This document shows, in pieces, positions 50,301 through 61,645 of a stretch of DNA of 64,000 nucleotides. Positions within the stretch are counted from its first letter, which is position 1; each line of letters starts with the position of its first letter. The notes under the pieces were generated by a model, which worked only from the letters and a program-made list of their open reading frames with translations, had not been told where the DNA came from and did no database searches. This stretch comes from Glandiceps talaboti (Eukaryota; Hemichordata; Enteropneusta; Spengelidae): assembly GCF_964340395.1 (NCBI RefSeq), contig NC_135566.1:4778501-4842500 (forward strand), read 5' to 3'. Made by a program: the position numbers and the translations under genes.

Positions 50301-53300
50301 TTGTCGTACTCCTTTCTGCATAAGGGGGCAAGTAAAGGGGTAAAATACGAGGTCAAATCTGAGAAATCAGCCTGATCTCCAGGCACCAAAACAGACCAAA
50401 TTTTGGTAATGGCGCAAGAATATGAACTTACGGATGTGTATGGCTGCTGATGGCATCACGCAATAATTACATGTGAATCAAGGGACATAATTTGGTTAAT
50501 TTTTCCACATATCGATATATTTATTAATTGTTTAAAATAGAGTTGTTGTAAAAAGTTTTTAAATTTCATTTTGGGGCAAATTATACATATTATTGAAGCT
50601 CTATATTCTATCACATGAGCGACACAACCTTGAAAACTGAGTGCATCGGCTGAATGGCGCACGGCTGCTCATTGATCCGGTAGGGAGAATTGAAATGAAA
50701 TCAAGGCATTCAGCTGGATTATAAAGTGTAGAAATTTGTCACAACCCCCTCGTTTGGCACAATATTGATACATGCGAGAAATTCTTTCCTTACAGCATTC
50801 ATTCAATATACTCTAAAGAGAAATAAATGAACAAATAACGCTTTTAAGAAGCAAGACTTGACACGTAATGAGTTCACAAGCCGGCTACACGCTACATACA
50901 GCGTGATCGTAACGCGGCCAATACAACGGATTTTATTACTTTCTTCTCACATACTGTCTCGACTTTTGCAATGCAACACTTACTTTAATCTTTTGGGGAA
51001 CTGCTAGAGCAAGAGATATTCACTTTATTTTGGCAAGTCCCATTTACAAATCATTGAATCACTTTCATTCATCGACAAGTTTACTTCTCCCAAGTACTAT
51101 TCCAAACCTTCACCCTGCCTTCACCGTACCCACAATTCCCTTAAATTTTCCCGGTTGTACCGTGTGCTGGCGTACGCCAATCTGGAAACACTGACAGGGG
51201 CACGTTTCAGCTGCTACCATGCTGAATTATATATGTTCAAAATATACAAATTATTGATACTACATAATATACACGATATGACAATAAAAACGACACATTC
51301 CTTTTCATGCTGTTAAAGCACATTGATACTTTTCTTTAAAAATAATGAAAGAAGAGATAATATAAGCTTCATATAAAAAATATGCAAGAATATAAAACTT
51401 CAAATATGAGATAAAATTATGTCATCTCGGTCATAGCTTATACAGTACCTGTAATTATTCTCGATGGCCTCCTAACTACGACACAGCTGAACTGTATGTC
51501 GTACTGACAACTGACACTCTATAAATTGATTGATCGATTATGCACGGAATTATTGATAAAATGCGTGTCACATCGTATCAACAAACAATCGGCCTTGCTT
51601 TTTAAATATGATGTAATTGTAAAAAGTTATTCCTTAGACCTAATAAAAAAAATATTGTGTGATTCCGGTTACCCGACCTCACCTAGTTTTTCACGCCGAC
51701 CCTAAACTTTTTTTTTTTTACGTTTTCGAGAAAAAAATTGTGAAGTAGTGGATGCGGAAACTGACATCAACTTAAACAGACGATATAACACGTGCACTGT
51801 AATGGATGTACATCTGATGGGAAGAAACCAATAACACAGAGACCATTTGGAAAACAACGGAAAACATAACTACTACCTGAACTAGACGTTCACGCAAGAA
51901 AAAAATATAATAAGATAAAATAAAAAATCTACCCACCCCACCTATTCTAAAATTGGGCGTAATCGGAACCACACAATTTTTTTATTAGACCTTATTTCCC
52001 GTTAATTGAATAAAAAAGTAATTGATAAATGTGCAACTTTACACCATTCGGCACTTTGGCGAGGTCGGAGTTGAGAAAGGCAATCAACCTTGAAGAACAG
52101 CACGTGCACCTGTCATGACAACAACAACAACACATGACGTCAGAAGGCCAGTTAGGACATTGCCAAGGTTAATATTATTTGGGGGTTAAGATATGTCATG
52201 TGACTCTGTGAGTCGCCGTAATTAAAACTTGTCGGCCGTACTTTAATAGAGAATTCATGGCGATTGATTCTGACCCTTTATACAAATCTTCATGTTATGA
52301 CTTAGTAATATATTGTAGACTATTATTGTAGACTCGTTCTGAGTCACTGGCTTCGACCGTCACTGGCTTTAATAACATACTATAAGCCTTATAGTGAATG
52401 AGAGTCTACACATGTACATTTCATCCAGTACATGTGTACAATGTAGTATGTAAACAAAATAGACGTTCTTGGAATTCGATCTAGTAAAGATTTAAGTATG
52501 CAAACGTTATACCATGACATTTTTCAGAGAGGCGAATGGCGTTCAAAGCGCTGTACAACCTGTATCTATGACACGGACCTATAGTGCCACAAGTTATTTT
52601 TTAATATTAGAGAGCAAACAATCCATTGCAGCCTTTGTAAGCGCATGTGACTAAGGCATGTAATCTCTATCCTACCAGGTCCTAAATTACCACCATGCAC
52701 TCTTTAGTTTAGGACCATATTTCTATAGATCTGCCAGACAATTGTTTTTACACCTAATTGTTTTATTCCAATGTGACTATCAGTTGGTTTCCACTGGGGA
52801 ATACGTATATCATATATATAAGCATGCTGTAGCTGTAGTATGTAGATCTAGGTAGCTACACAAAACCCAGGGTAAGATATGACAAATCAATGGTTCTTTC
52901 TCCACATCGTGTACATAACATTTTTGGACCACACGAGAAAAGGATTGTGTTATCCAAATTATCTCAGTGTGAAAATTAATGAATTGCAGATCAAAACACC
53001 AACTAAAGGTAGAATTATAGTCTGACAGGGGGCTGGGGAAGTCTACTAATGGAAGGGCGAGTATTGCCCACTTCTTTGCTAAATACATGATATTTTTTGT
53101 CATCCAACAAGGATCGTGACTGGTCATCAATGTTATTTCAGGTGTAATGGAGTCATTTTGAAGTTGTCTGCTATTGATAAATCCGGTTTAAAAGTAGGGT
53201 GAAAACAAAATTATCATCAAACCAAACCAACACAATACATATGTCACTGTCCATTCATAGCAATACACACATCATTTATTCAATTACAAATGTGAAGAAT

Positions 53301-54242
53301 AAGGCAGTCGCCATAGTAACAAGAATGAACAGTTGCCATATTAACAAGAATGAATCAAACTATAATGTACAGCTTCAAGGTGAACAGAATTATTGATTTA
53401 GGATACTATTTTATACTTAGATAACCTTGACATTGTAATGAAAACTGGTCAATAACTCCATATATAGTATTACAAATCGTTTAAATGAGGTTCATATACA
53501 CTACAAGTAAAGTCAAATAAATTTTTAGGATTTTCCAGGAGTTTTTCACCAGTTTTCCAGGATTATTCAGATCAACTTTTATCATTTTCCATGAGAGTTG
53601 ACAAGTAGAATACATTTTATTTGTCAATACTCCTGATTTTAAATATATACTTCTTACCTATGTAATCAACATTTTATGACAGAGAAGTTCATTGTACAGT
53701 CAATCAATTTTCCATTAGTTTCCTGGAAATCAACCACATTTTCCAGGGGTTTTCAGGAGTCCTTTGAAATTCCAGAACTTTCCTGGAGCATATGAACCTT
53801 GTACAGATCATTTATACCTCAATATTTGTAATGATTCTCCAAAAGAAATTTTACTTTCCTAAACTGACAAATTTTGTCATCATAAACATACCAAATAAAT
53901 AATGTCATTATAAAACTAATATACAAAATCAAATTGAACTATTAAACTCGAAAACATATGCAAAGTGAGTGTATATTACACTGTCAATGCTGACATAACA
54001 TCTTCTGAAAAAAGACCAACAAATTGTTACATAGTCTGTCAAACACTTGTCAGCTATTTCAACTTCCCTGATTGTCTTTTTATATGGCAATAGCAGCCAG
54101 TTATTAAACCTGAAACAGAAGATTGTCTGTCACAACAAAAATCTTACACACACTGCTATATGCTATATTTTATCATGTGCTGAACAAAGGTAAAAAAAGA
54201 ATGTACATTTGAATTCTTTTAAAGTGCAGATCAGTGGAATAA
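50301..54242. other. Spacer between ATXN2 and ALKBH2
   Basis: No gene recognised. Contains the 343-bp MITE (51642-51984), a weak family A-like stretch near 52650-52780, and AT-rich sequence. Open frames are short and without family likeness. Confidence 0.6.
51642..51984. mobile_element. 343-bp MITE with 8-bp target duplication
   Basis: Flanked by TTAGACCT at 51634-51641 and 51985-51992. The left end AATAAAAAAAATATTGTGTG followed by ATTCCGGTTAC matches in reverse the right end GTAATCGGAACCACACAATTTTTTTA. Non-coding interior with a T9 run. The 8-bp duplication is compatible with hAT-type mobilisation; the terminal bases are not the usual CAG. Confidence 0.75.
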
Positions 54243-54763
54243 AGTGTAATGTTAAGTTTGTTGTCACAACAATGCAATGTAGCAATGTAAGATTGTTGTC
54301 ACAGCAAACAATGAAATGTAGCAATGTAACATTGTTGTCACAACAGACAATGAAATGTAACAATGTAAGTAAGATTGTTGTCACAACAATGAAATGTAGC
54401 AATGTAAGTAAGATTGTTGTCACAGCAAACAATGAAATGTAGCAATGTAAGTAAGATTGTTGTCACAGCAAACAATGAAATGTAGCAATGTAAGATTGTT
54501 GTCACAACAATGCAATGTAGCAATGTAAGTAAGATTGTTGTCACAGCAAACAATGAAATGTAGCAATGTAAGTAAGATTGTTGTCACAACAGACAATGAA
54601 CTGTAGCAATGTAAGATTGTTGTCACAACAGAAAATGAAATGTAGCAATGTAAGTAAGATTGTTGTCACAACAGACAATGAAATGTAGCAATGTAAGTAA
54701 GATTGTTGTCACAACAGAAAATGAAATGTAGCAATGTAAGTAAGATTGTTGTCACAACAGACA
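54243..54763. repeat. 35-43-bp minisatellite next to the ALKBH2 stop codon
   Basis: About 13 copies of a unit containing AGCAATGTAAGTAAGATTGT followed by TGTCACAACAGACAATGAAA, with shorter variants. Many copies hold ATTGTTGTCACAACAAT, an 8-bp-arm inverted repeat. The array ends a few bases from the ALKBH2 stop, so it lies in its 3' UTR. Confidence 0.9.
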
Positions 54764-54766
54764 GTT

Positions 54767-56911
54767 TCAATCTTTTACAGCATACTCATCAGTTTCCTTT
54801 AAATCTTTACACTCATCTTTCAAAATCATCTGTCTAAATGTCATGTTGATTCTAGGTAGACTTGCTCTCTTTCTCCTTGGCAAGCTATGATACCAATACA
54901 CATTAGTAGGGTGATTCATCATGAGCAAGCTGCCATGTTGGAGTTCGATGGTAATTGGAGGCAAGTCTCGTGACGCTCTATTGCCACGACTATTGGCATG
55001 CTGAAACACAAAGTCCCTGGCTTGTCCTAATGATAATGATGCTATTGATGCAGTTGGTACCAAGTCTTTCTCATCATCACGATGTGCTCCCATGTGGTCG
55101 TTACCATCGTTATACCTAATTAAAAGAATTCGGGAGAACCTTGTGAAGAGATTGTGTATTCATAATGGCCAAAAATTGTTCTACAAGACATGATAATATG
55201 CAAATGAACTTACAGATGGACATGCTACAAACACAAGTACACGAATGCTAAAACACAACATTCTAGCATGATGTTGACATAGGACTCAATTTTATCATCA
55301 AGTAATATTCCTACCTTATGGCAAGTCATACAGCAGACTTTGACTATTATATACCTAGAGTACTTCACAGTTTTTGACAAAAGTTACTTTTCTTTTCAAA
55401 TACAACGCTTTTGTGCAATCATTTTTGTTTTTACGTCTTGAAATTGACACCCAAAGTAACTCCTTACTAAGGATCACTTCAATCCACAAAATTGAAATTG
55501 TGGATTCAATATTTCTTTTTTTTTATTTGTTCCTAATTACAATGCAACCCTTCATGACACAGACATGATTTTTGCGTGTGTAGCACTTGGATGATCTGAT
55601 TGGACATCATATGCTACACACTGGGATTCCATTGGTTGCTGTGACTTCATCTTAATGGCAGTTGTTTTTGAAATAAAAAGATCTTTTTGATTGGTCTATA
55701 ACTTACATGATGATGGCAATTCATGGCCATGTGAGGGCGTGCTACAAACATACATGAAAAATCCCCTGTGGCTCCAAGGATTGAAATGATGTTTGTACCA
55801 AAATAAAAAACTATGGATAATTCAAAATAAAATAATTTTGGAATGACCAGGAACTTATGATACAATTTTTCTCACTGAGATAGAAGTTATAAATATGATA
55901 GAGACGATACCTATTTATCAACACAAAATTAAATTTCTGTCCGGTTACTTGTGTTATTTTATCCCGGATCTCAGTCAGAAATGGAATCCATGGTCTGGCT
56001 GGAATACAGTTATTGGAAAATGTGTAAGTCAATCCTGTATCACCATGAGCAACCTACAAAAACAAGAGGAAGGAAATTTGGTGAATATCTTTGTCCTTGT
56101 AAAGTGTTACTATAAACCTGAGGGCTCGAAATTAGCAGTAGTCCAGCGCATATAGACTACCAAAAATAGTATCTAGACTAGCAAATTAGAAGTAGTCTAG
56201 AAAATATAGACCACCTAACATTATATCTTGACTACCAAATTTATGTGGTAGTCTGTTAGACCAATAGAAACCAATGGAAGATTGTTGCTGAAATAGATTA
56301 CTTGGATAAATTTGACTACCAACCAAAAAGTTAAATTTGAGCCCTGCAAACAAATAGAACTATAAACAAAGGTTTACTACCATAGTTTCACTGAAAAATA
56401 TACTTTTGAAAAGTAAAAATAAATAAAAATAAATGGCTATGAGAACTCAAAGACAACAAACCAAGGTATACAATTCCAATTCACCAATTTTCTATATGTA
56501 GAAGGTGTGACATTCATATAATACCTGTTTTCTGGGTATATTATGCCATTTCCCAAAAATATTGACTTGTGCCAATTTCCCTGTATTGTATACAAGTTGT
56601 TCTTCACATTCTTTGTACAAGTCATCTGCCTCTCTCTTAGAGAACAACTGTACATAATCACAGTCCAAATTTTCCGCTTCATATTGTTTCCATGACAACC
56701 CAGCAGCTCGAGCTTTTAATAAATATTGTTTATCATCTGTCTGTTCTTCATCCGTTTCCAACACCTCCGACTTTGGTGAACTCTGTTTGGTTTTTTGTGT
56801 GTTTTCGTCAATTCTTTCTTTCTTCACCTTGCAAGGAAGCTCGGGGTCGTCTGTTTCACTTCCCGCCGATATATCGTCAGTTGGACGCTTTCTCACGACA
56901 AATTTATCCAT
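54767..56911 (-). CDS. ALKBH2: DNA oxidative demethylase ALKBH2, complete
   Basis: ALKBH2 is a nuclear Fe(II)/2-oxoglutarate dioxygenase that removes 1-methyladenine and 3-methylcytosine from DNA. Exons: 56525-56911, 55911-56053, 54767-55115 (387+143+349 nt, 292 aa), phases consistent. Exon 1 gives MDKFVVRKRP, a basic/acidic linker and NIFGKWHNIPRKQ (human VFGKWHSVPRKQ). Exon 2 gives GDTGLTYTFSNN and GQKFNFVLINR. Exon 3 contains the iron-binding HxD in GAHRDDE, ELQHGSLLMMNHPTN with the second histidine, and PRINMTFR with the 2-oxoglutarate-binding arginines. All catalytic positions are present, so the enzyme should be active. The N-terminus resembles the human PCNA-interacting start MDRFLVK. 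A minisatellite begins a few bases after the stop codon. Confidence 0.96.
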
Positions 56912-57060
56912 GTTATCGTTGAGTTGAATATCATTTTACTGAATGCAATTATGTACCCTGCGCGCACTTCGATGACAGTCAAGTCGAGTCGGACGGACAA
57001 CTTCAACTCAGCAATAATGGGGTTAAAGGTTATATTTTGACACACTGACCCAGTGAGGGC
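56912..57060 (-). promoter_or_regulatory. ALKBH2 promoter region
   Basis: Directly upstream of the ALKBH2 ATG lies a CpG-containing stretch with CCTGCGCGCACTTCG (56957-56971) and GTCGAGTCGGACGGAC. No TATA box is seen. Assigned by position and composition. Confidence 0.35.
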
Positions 57061-57228
57061 GCCCAACATTAACAGACAAAAAACATATTTTACGCCAGTC
57101 TAATTTTAAGGACGATTCTCAGCATTTCCGCCAACTCTAAAAAACGTGCAGTAGTTACATGTGTCGACCTTAGTTTCATTAATTTAAATGCTTGATTAGA
57201 ATAATAAAGTGCTATTTTGATCAAAAGA

Positions 57229-57552
57229 TAATACATCCAATGCACAGTCACTTGTGAACTAATATTCCATTCCAGGATGGTGATATTCTAGTCTAGGATG
57301 TTCATAATACAAAATAATGACGTTTTTATAGGTATTTACGATAGTCAAAAAATATCGTTACCGGTGACTTTTTCGGATAAGAGAGACAGGCATCGGTAAC
57401 GTCATTTTTTGAATGCCGTAAATACTTACAATAACGTCATTATTTTGTATTATGATCATCCTAGACTAGAATATCACCATCCTGGAATGGAATATAGTTC
57501 ACAAGTGACTGTGCATAATACTTCTAAAAACACAACGCCATTGGATGTAGAC
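57229..57552. repeat. Large imperfect palindrome (foldback element)
   Basis: Left arm from TACATCCAATGCACAGTCAC (57233 on) is mirrored on the right through CTGTGCA and, after a ~23-bp interruption, CATTGGATGTA. Arms include TTCCAGGATGGTGATATTCT / AGAATATCACCATCCTGGAA and AATAATGACGT / ACGTCATTATT, converging on a short loop around 57370-57395. The right arm's extra segment between CTGTGCA and CATTGGATG looks like a later small insertion. Non-coding, between ALKBH2 and the SPPL3 3' end. Confidence 0.8.
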
Positions 57553-58042
57553 GCACTTGCAGATGGCAGTAGCTTAATTAAATCACATTCTTTCATTGAC
57601 TTGTTAATTATAACAACATTATTTTTCAATTTATTTAATTTAAAACACACATTTCAGTTGCCAGTGGTTTAATCAAATTGCAAAGCTTTTTTTAAACAAG
57701 AATAAACTGTGGGTGTTAGCTTAGCCTGAAATATCCACGTGATCCTTCTGCTTACACAACCGGACCAACAGTTGGACTTTTCATGGGAGGGCAAAATATC
57801 TTATGAACATTCACATAAGGATGCAGAAGAATAACTCAAATGGTAAATATGATAAACAAAATAAATACGCCATATTCAAGTATACAGAAAGACAAAAGAT
57901 TGTATGTATAGTTTGACCACTAGTAGGGCTGATTAGAGGTAGCATTTGGACCACAAGGGCCATGCTAGGAAAGTACTATAGTCTTGTCTCCTTTGAAAAA
58001 ATTACTTCCCATTGTCATCATCAATCAGTCAAGTGATTCTGC

Positions 58043-58186
58043 TTATTTTCTTTCCGATAGCATAAGTTTCAGAAACAAATGGAATTGTTTTAACCACATT
58101 TTGTTGACTGCTTCACGTAAAGCAGGGGCTATGCCCTCAACGGCAAGAGGCTGTTTTACCGACACGAGTTTAGCCACATTAGCCAT
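58043..58186 (-). other. 47-codon ORF of unknown status
   Basis: Minus strand, starts MANVAKLVSVKQPLAVEGIA and continues into an amphipathic-looking segment with LREAVNKMWLKQFHLFLKLM. Composition is more protein-like than neighbouring frames, and it begins near a GGGCGCC stretch. No homolog recognised. It could be a micropeptide gene, a first exon (GTAAAA donor after LVS) or chance. Confidence 0.2.
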
Positions 58187-58334
58187 CACTTTTCCTTATG
58201 AAGGGCGCCCTCTTGTGGCACTTTTTAGTAGATAACTTGTATATGGCATATTGAGCAAATTCTTATCAGATCTAACAAGTTTGTACACGAAGAGCACAAC
58301 ATCAAATAGTAAAAATAAGGAAGACAACACAAAA

Positions 58335-58370
58335 TTTGGTTCCTTTTTCAAAATTCTTTATTTTTTTATT
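58335..58370 (-). terminator. Candidate poly(A) signals for SPPL3
   Basis: On the minus strand this stretch reads as overlapping AATAAA hexamers (plus-strand CTTTATTTTTTTATT), about 3.3 kb past the SPPL3 stop. No intervening gene is supported between 58370 and 61645, so this may end a long 3' UTR. Earlier signals may be used instead. Confidence 0.3.
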
Positions 58371-59244
58371 GTTACATGTAACATCTCAAATAAATTTGAT
58401 CTACGTTCAAACACAGAAAGAAAAAACATCAACAAGGCATATTACATCTTTGCTTCGACCAATTATTTATGTGTGATAAGTTAGACATGATTATATCTGA
58501 ATAAAATTGCCAAATTATATGTCGATTTTATCATATTGTTAATTATTTGGGAGAGAGGCTTTCCATTTCAAGTTCATTGCCATTAATATCTAGAAACCCT
58601 GACATTTTTTGTAAACTTTCTGAAGTATCACTACTCAAAACTAACAACACTAAGTTCTTTGGGAAGGTTATAATATTTACAATAATAATTTTATGCGAGA
58701 AACTGAGAGATGGCACACTATGACACAAGAATAATTGCAAATTTGCCCTGTTATATCACATGACAATCATGTGACAAGGTTAAAGGTCACTATCAGGTCA
58801 TTCTTGCTCAATTAGTTTCATTCAGTGGTGCTACTTTACAGTACATCGGTGAATATGCACCAAAAAAACCCTCTCAGCTTGTTTATCATAATTTGTGTTA
58901 AAATTTACAAATAATACAAAATTGTTACCATCGTGAAACTCTCTCGAAAGGAAGTTGTGATAAATTACTGGAAAGTTTCACACATTTATTTGATAGTTTT
59001 TACTATTTCAACTTTACTGGAAGCCAAATTGCCTGCTGTACCATGCGTAGTTTTCATTATATTACACTGGTGAGTTGAAATGACGTTCACACTGATTGTA
59101 CAACTTTTTTACATGGCAGAGACTGAACTTAGGGATACCATAAAGAAAAGGGAAATATGTCAGTACAGTTATTAGAAACATCTAGGATTGTGACTGCCGC
59201 AACGAATCAATTACACAAAAAGTATTAATCTGTTATTACATAGC

Positions 59245-59405
59245 AACTAAGAGAAATAGTTCACAACTAACAAAAGTGGTTAGCAACAAACTAAAGTGGT
59301 TAGTAACTAAGAACAATTGTTACAACTAACAACAGTTGCTAGCAACCAACAGCAATGGTTAACAACTAACAGAAATGGTTAGCAATGAACAAAAAAAGTT
59401 CACTC
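59245..59405. repeat. Degenerate ~21-27-bp tandem repeat
   Basis: About six units resembling AGCAACTAACAAAAGTGGTT, in the probable SPPL3 3' UTR or downstream spacer. Confidence 0.65.
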
Positions 59406-61645
59406 ACAAGATACACTGTTAATTTGTATGCTATAATTTAAAGTGGGGAAGGTGTGTGCTGACATTTCAATTATAGTAAATTGTTACAAAATAGAGATAC
59501 ACTATTTGTAGAATAAAATGTATTTGTTGTGCTTTCAACATTTTAACATGTATTAGTGGTTAATGCAATGTTGAAATCTTTAGCCAAGTTTTTCATGATC
59601 ATAATGACTGGAAACATGACTACGATTTCAACTGTGATGATAACATTGCCAAGTTGACTTTTACAGACACTCTTATAAAATGTTGTCATGTTATCTTTAA
59701 GTTTGAGAAATGTTTAGACTTATCATGCACTTCCCCCTCTGAAACATATCACTTGTTTTTCTACATTTTCTATGCAGCACAAAACAGAAGACTTGACACA
59801 GACAGGTACAACATTTTTGATGACTTGATACAAGTAAAATCCACACACAAATTTTTTAAAGTTTTTTTTTCTGTTTAAAAGCCCATAACACTTACCAAAA
59901 CCAAATGGTTAATGTCACCCCACCAAAAGATACAAATACACCGACACCAAAATGACACGGACATAATGATTCATTCAGAGTATATGTGGACGAGTATACG
60001 CAGTATGGAGATTGAAGCATGTTGGTAACCCCTGACAAGACAGTGTGAGTTGGCACAGTAAGCCACTGTTATGAAAGCATGTATCACTTTGTAACAGTGT
60101 GTAACAAAACCATGGCCACGACTTCGTTTTTCTGTGATATTTGTATGACATGAACTCGGTGTTTCAACAGTGTATGAATTTGTGAACAAACCAACCCCAA
60201 GTCAATACATTAGATTTCTGCCCTAAAGCCCTAATGAGGGTGCTATTTCACTTCAAGGATCTGTTGCCCTTCTGCCTTATCTTATGGATAGTCCTCAGCC
60301 TTTTGCAGGGTGCAAAATCCAGCACTTCACGTTTTTTCATAGTTATTTTTGTTTTGTGTAAAAGTTGTTCAATTATTTTCACATGACAGTGCCTATGAAT
60401 TGCAAGAAACTGACAAAACCATGGCCTGTTGTTTAGACGACACAATGATTGAATTTATTATAATTATCAAAATCTTATACAAATTCACAACATTGAGTCA
60501 ACTCGACAGTTCATTGTTTTGCCAATAGCATGTCATATTTGGTATGTTTCAGAAAAAAATGTTAAAATCAAGAAACTGAGCAAAACTGTGAAGTTTGGAC
60601 TGTGCTCCCTTTTCAGGGGGTCAACCTGAGGTAGACTTTTGATGATGGTGTCCTTGTGTACATATAGATAAAACCTTGTACAAAAATCATTTCAAGGGAA
60701 AGCATGATCGACAGGTTGAATTTGATGTTAACCACCCCTATCTTACACATATCTTGGTTTAACTTCATTGTTCTTCTGACAACGGTTTAGTCTACAGGAA
60801 GTCAGATGGGGGTGAGATAGTATACACTTGACAGGTTCACAATTTTGTTATGCCTACTACTTTCACTGTCTTAGCTACCTCCACCAAAAAGACGTGACAC
60901 AATAAGCTATTTTTAAGCACAATAAAACAAGGCTTTCGCTCTAAAAATCTACGACAACGAGCAATAAAGTGTAAGAGTTATGTTATATAATTTCTATGAT
61001 CCAATCTGGATAAAAATGTCAAAACCATGACAACAAATATAATCTCGATGGGTGTAAATATGCAACTATCATTTCTGTATATTAATTAGAACTGAGGACA
61101 AAACGTGAGCAGGAACCTGGATGTTTTAAAACTCTACGTCTTAAGTCTCAGCATTAATGTCACGTGGTGTAGAGATATTGCCGAGAGATAGACTAGTGAA
61201 ACTAACACTCATTATAAAATGCTCTACAAGAGTCAGTTCTCCACTGGGCATTTCACTTGGACCAGCAGCTGGGGGTGTGAAACTTGAAGTTTCTCTGAAG
61301 ACATGATTCAAGTTCAACAGACACTATTTCAGTTGTACTCTAGATGCCACATTCATAGCACCGTCCATCTCTCTCCATAAAATACGCTAAATTTCTCGAA
61401 CACAGCAAAAAAAAAAAAAATGCCAGTTTCCATTACATTAGAGACTGTTGTGCTGTGGTCTTGAAAATATATATGACAGCCCAATGAGACATGTCTGGGG
61501 TTTCACTTTGATATGCAAAATGTCTTCAAAATAGTAAACCCACAGAGACAGCCATTTGTATTGGAATGGACTGGTCTTGTTTTTTTAGCTCCTAGTACTG
61601 GATATGAGGTCCGAGTCCGGGTCAAACCACATGAGACTTGTGATG

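Larger units (their letters stand above)
57553..61645. other. Probable SPPL3 3' UTR and ALKBH2-SPPL3 spacer
   Basis: No established gene. Contains a 47-codon minus-strand ORF (58043-58186), candidate poly(A) signals near 58360 and a degenerate tandem array at 59245-59405. Most of 58370-61645 is probably SPPL3 3' UTR. Confidence 0.5.

Noticed and set aside
54163-54626. Frames of repeated LLHFIVCCDNN-type peptides
   Set aside because: They translate the ALKBH2 3' UTR minisatellite.
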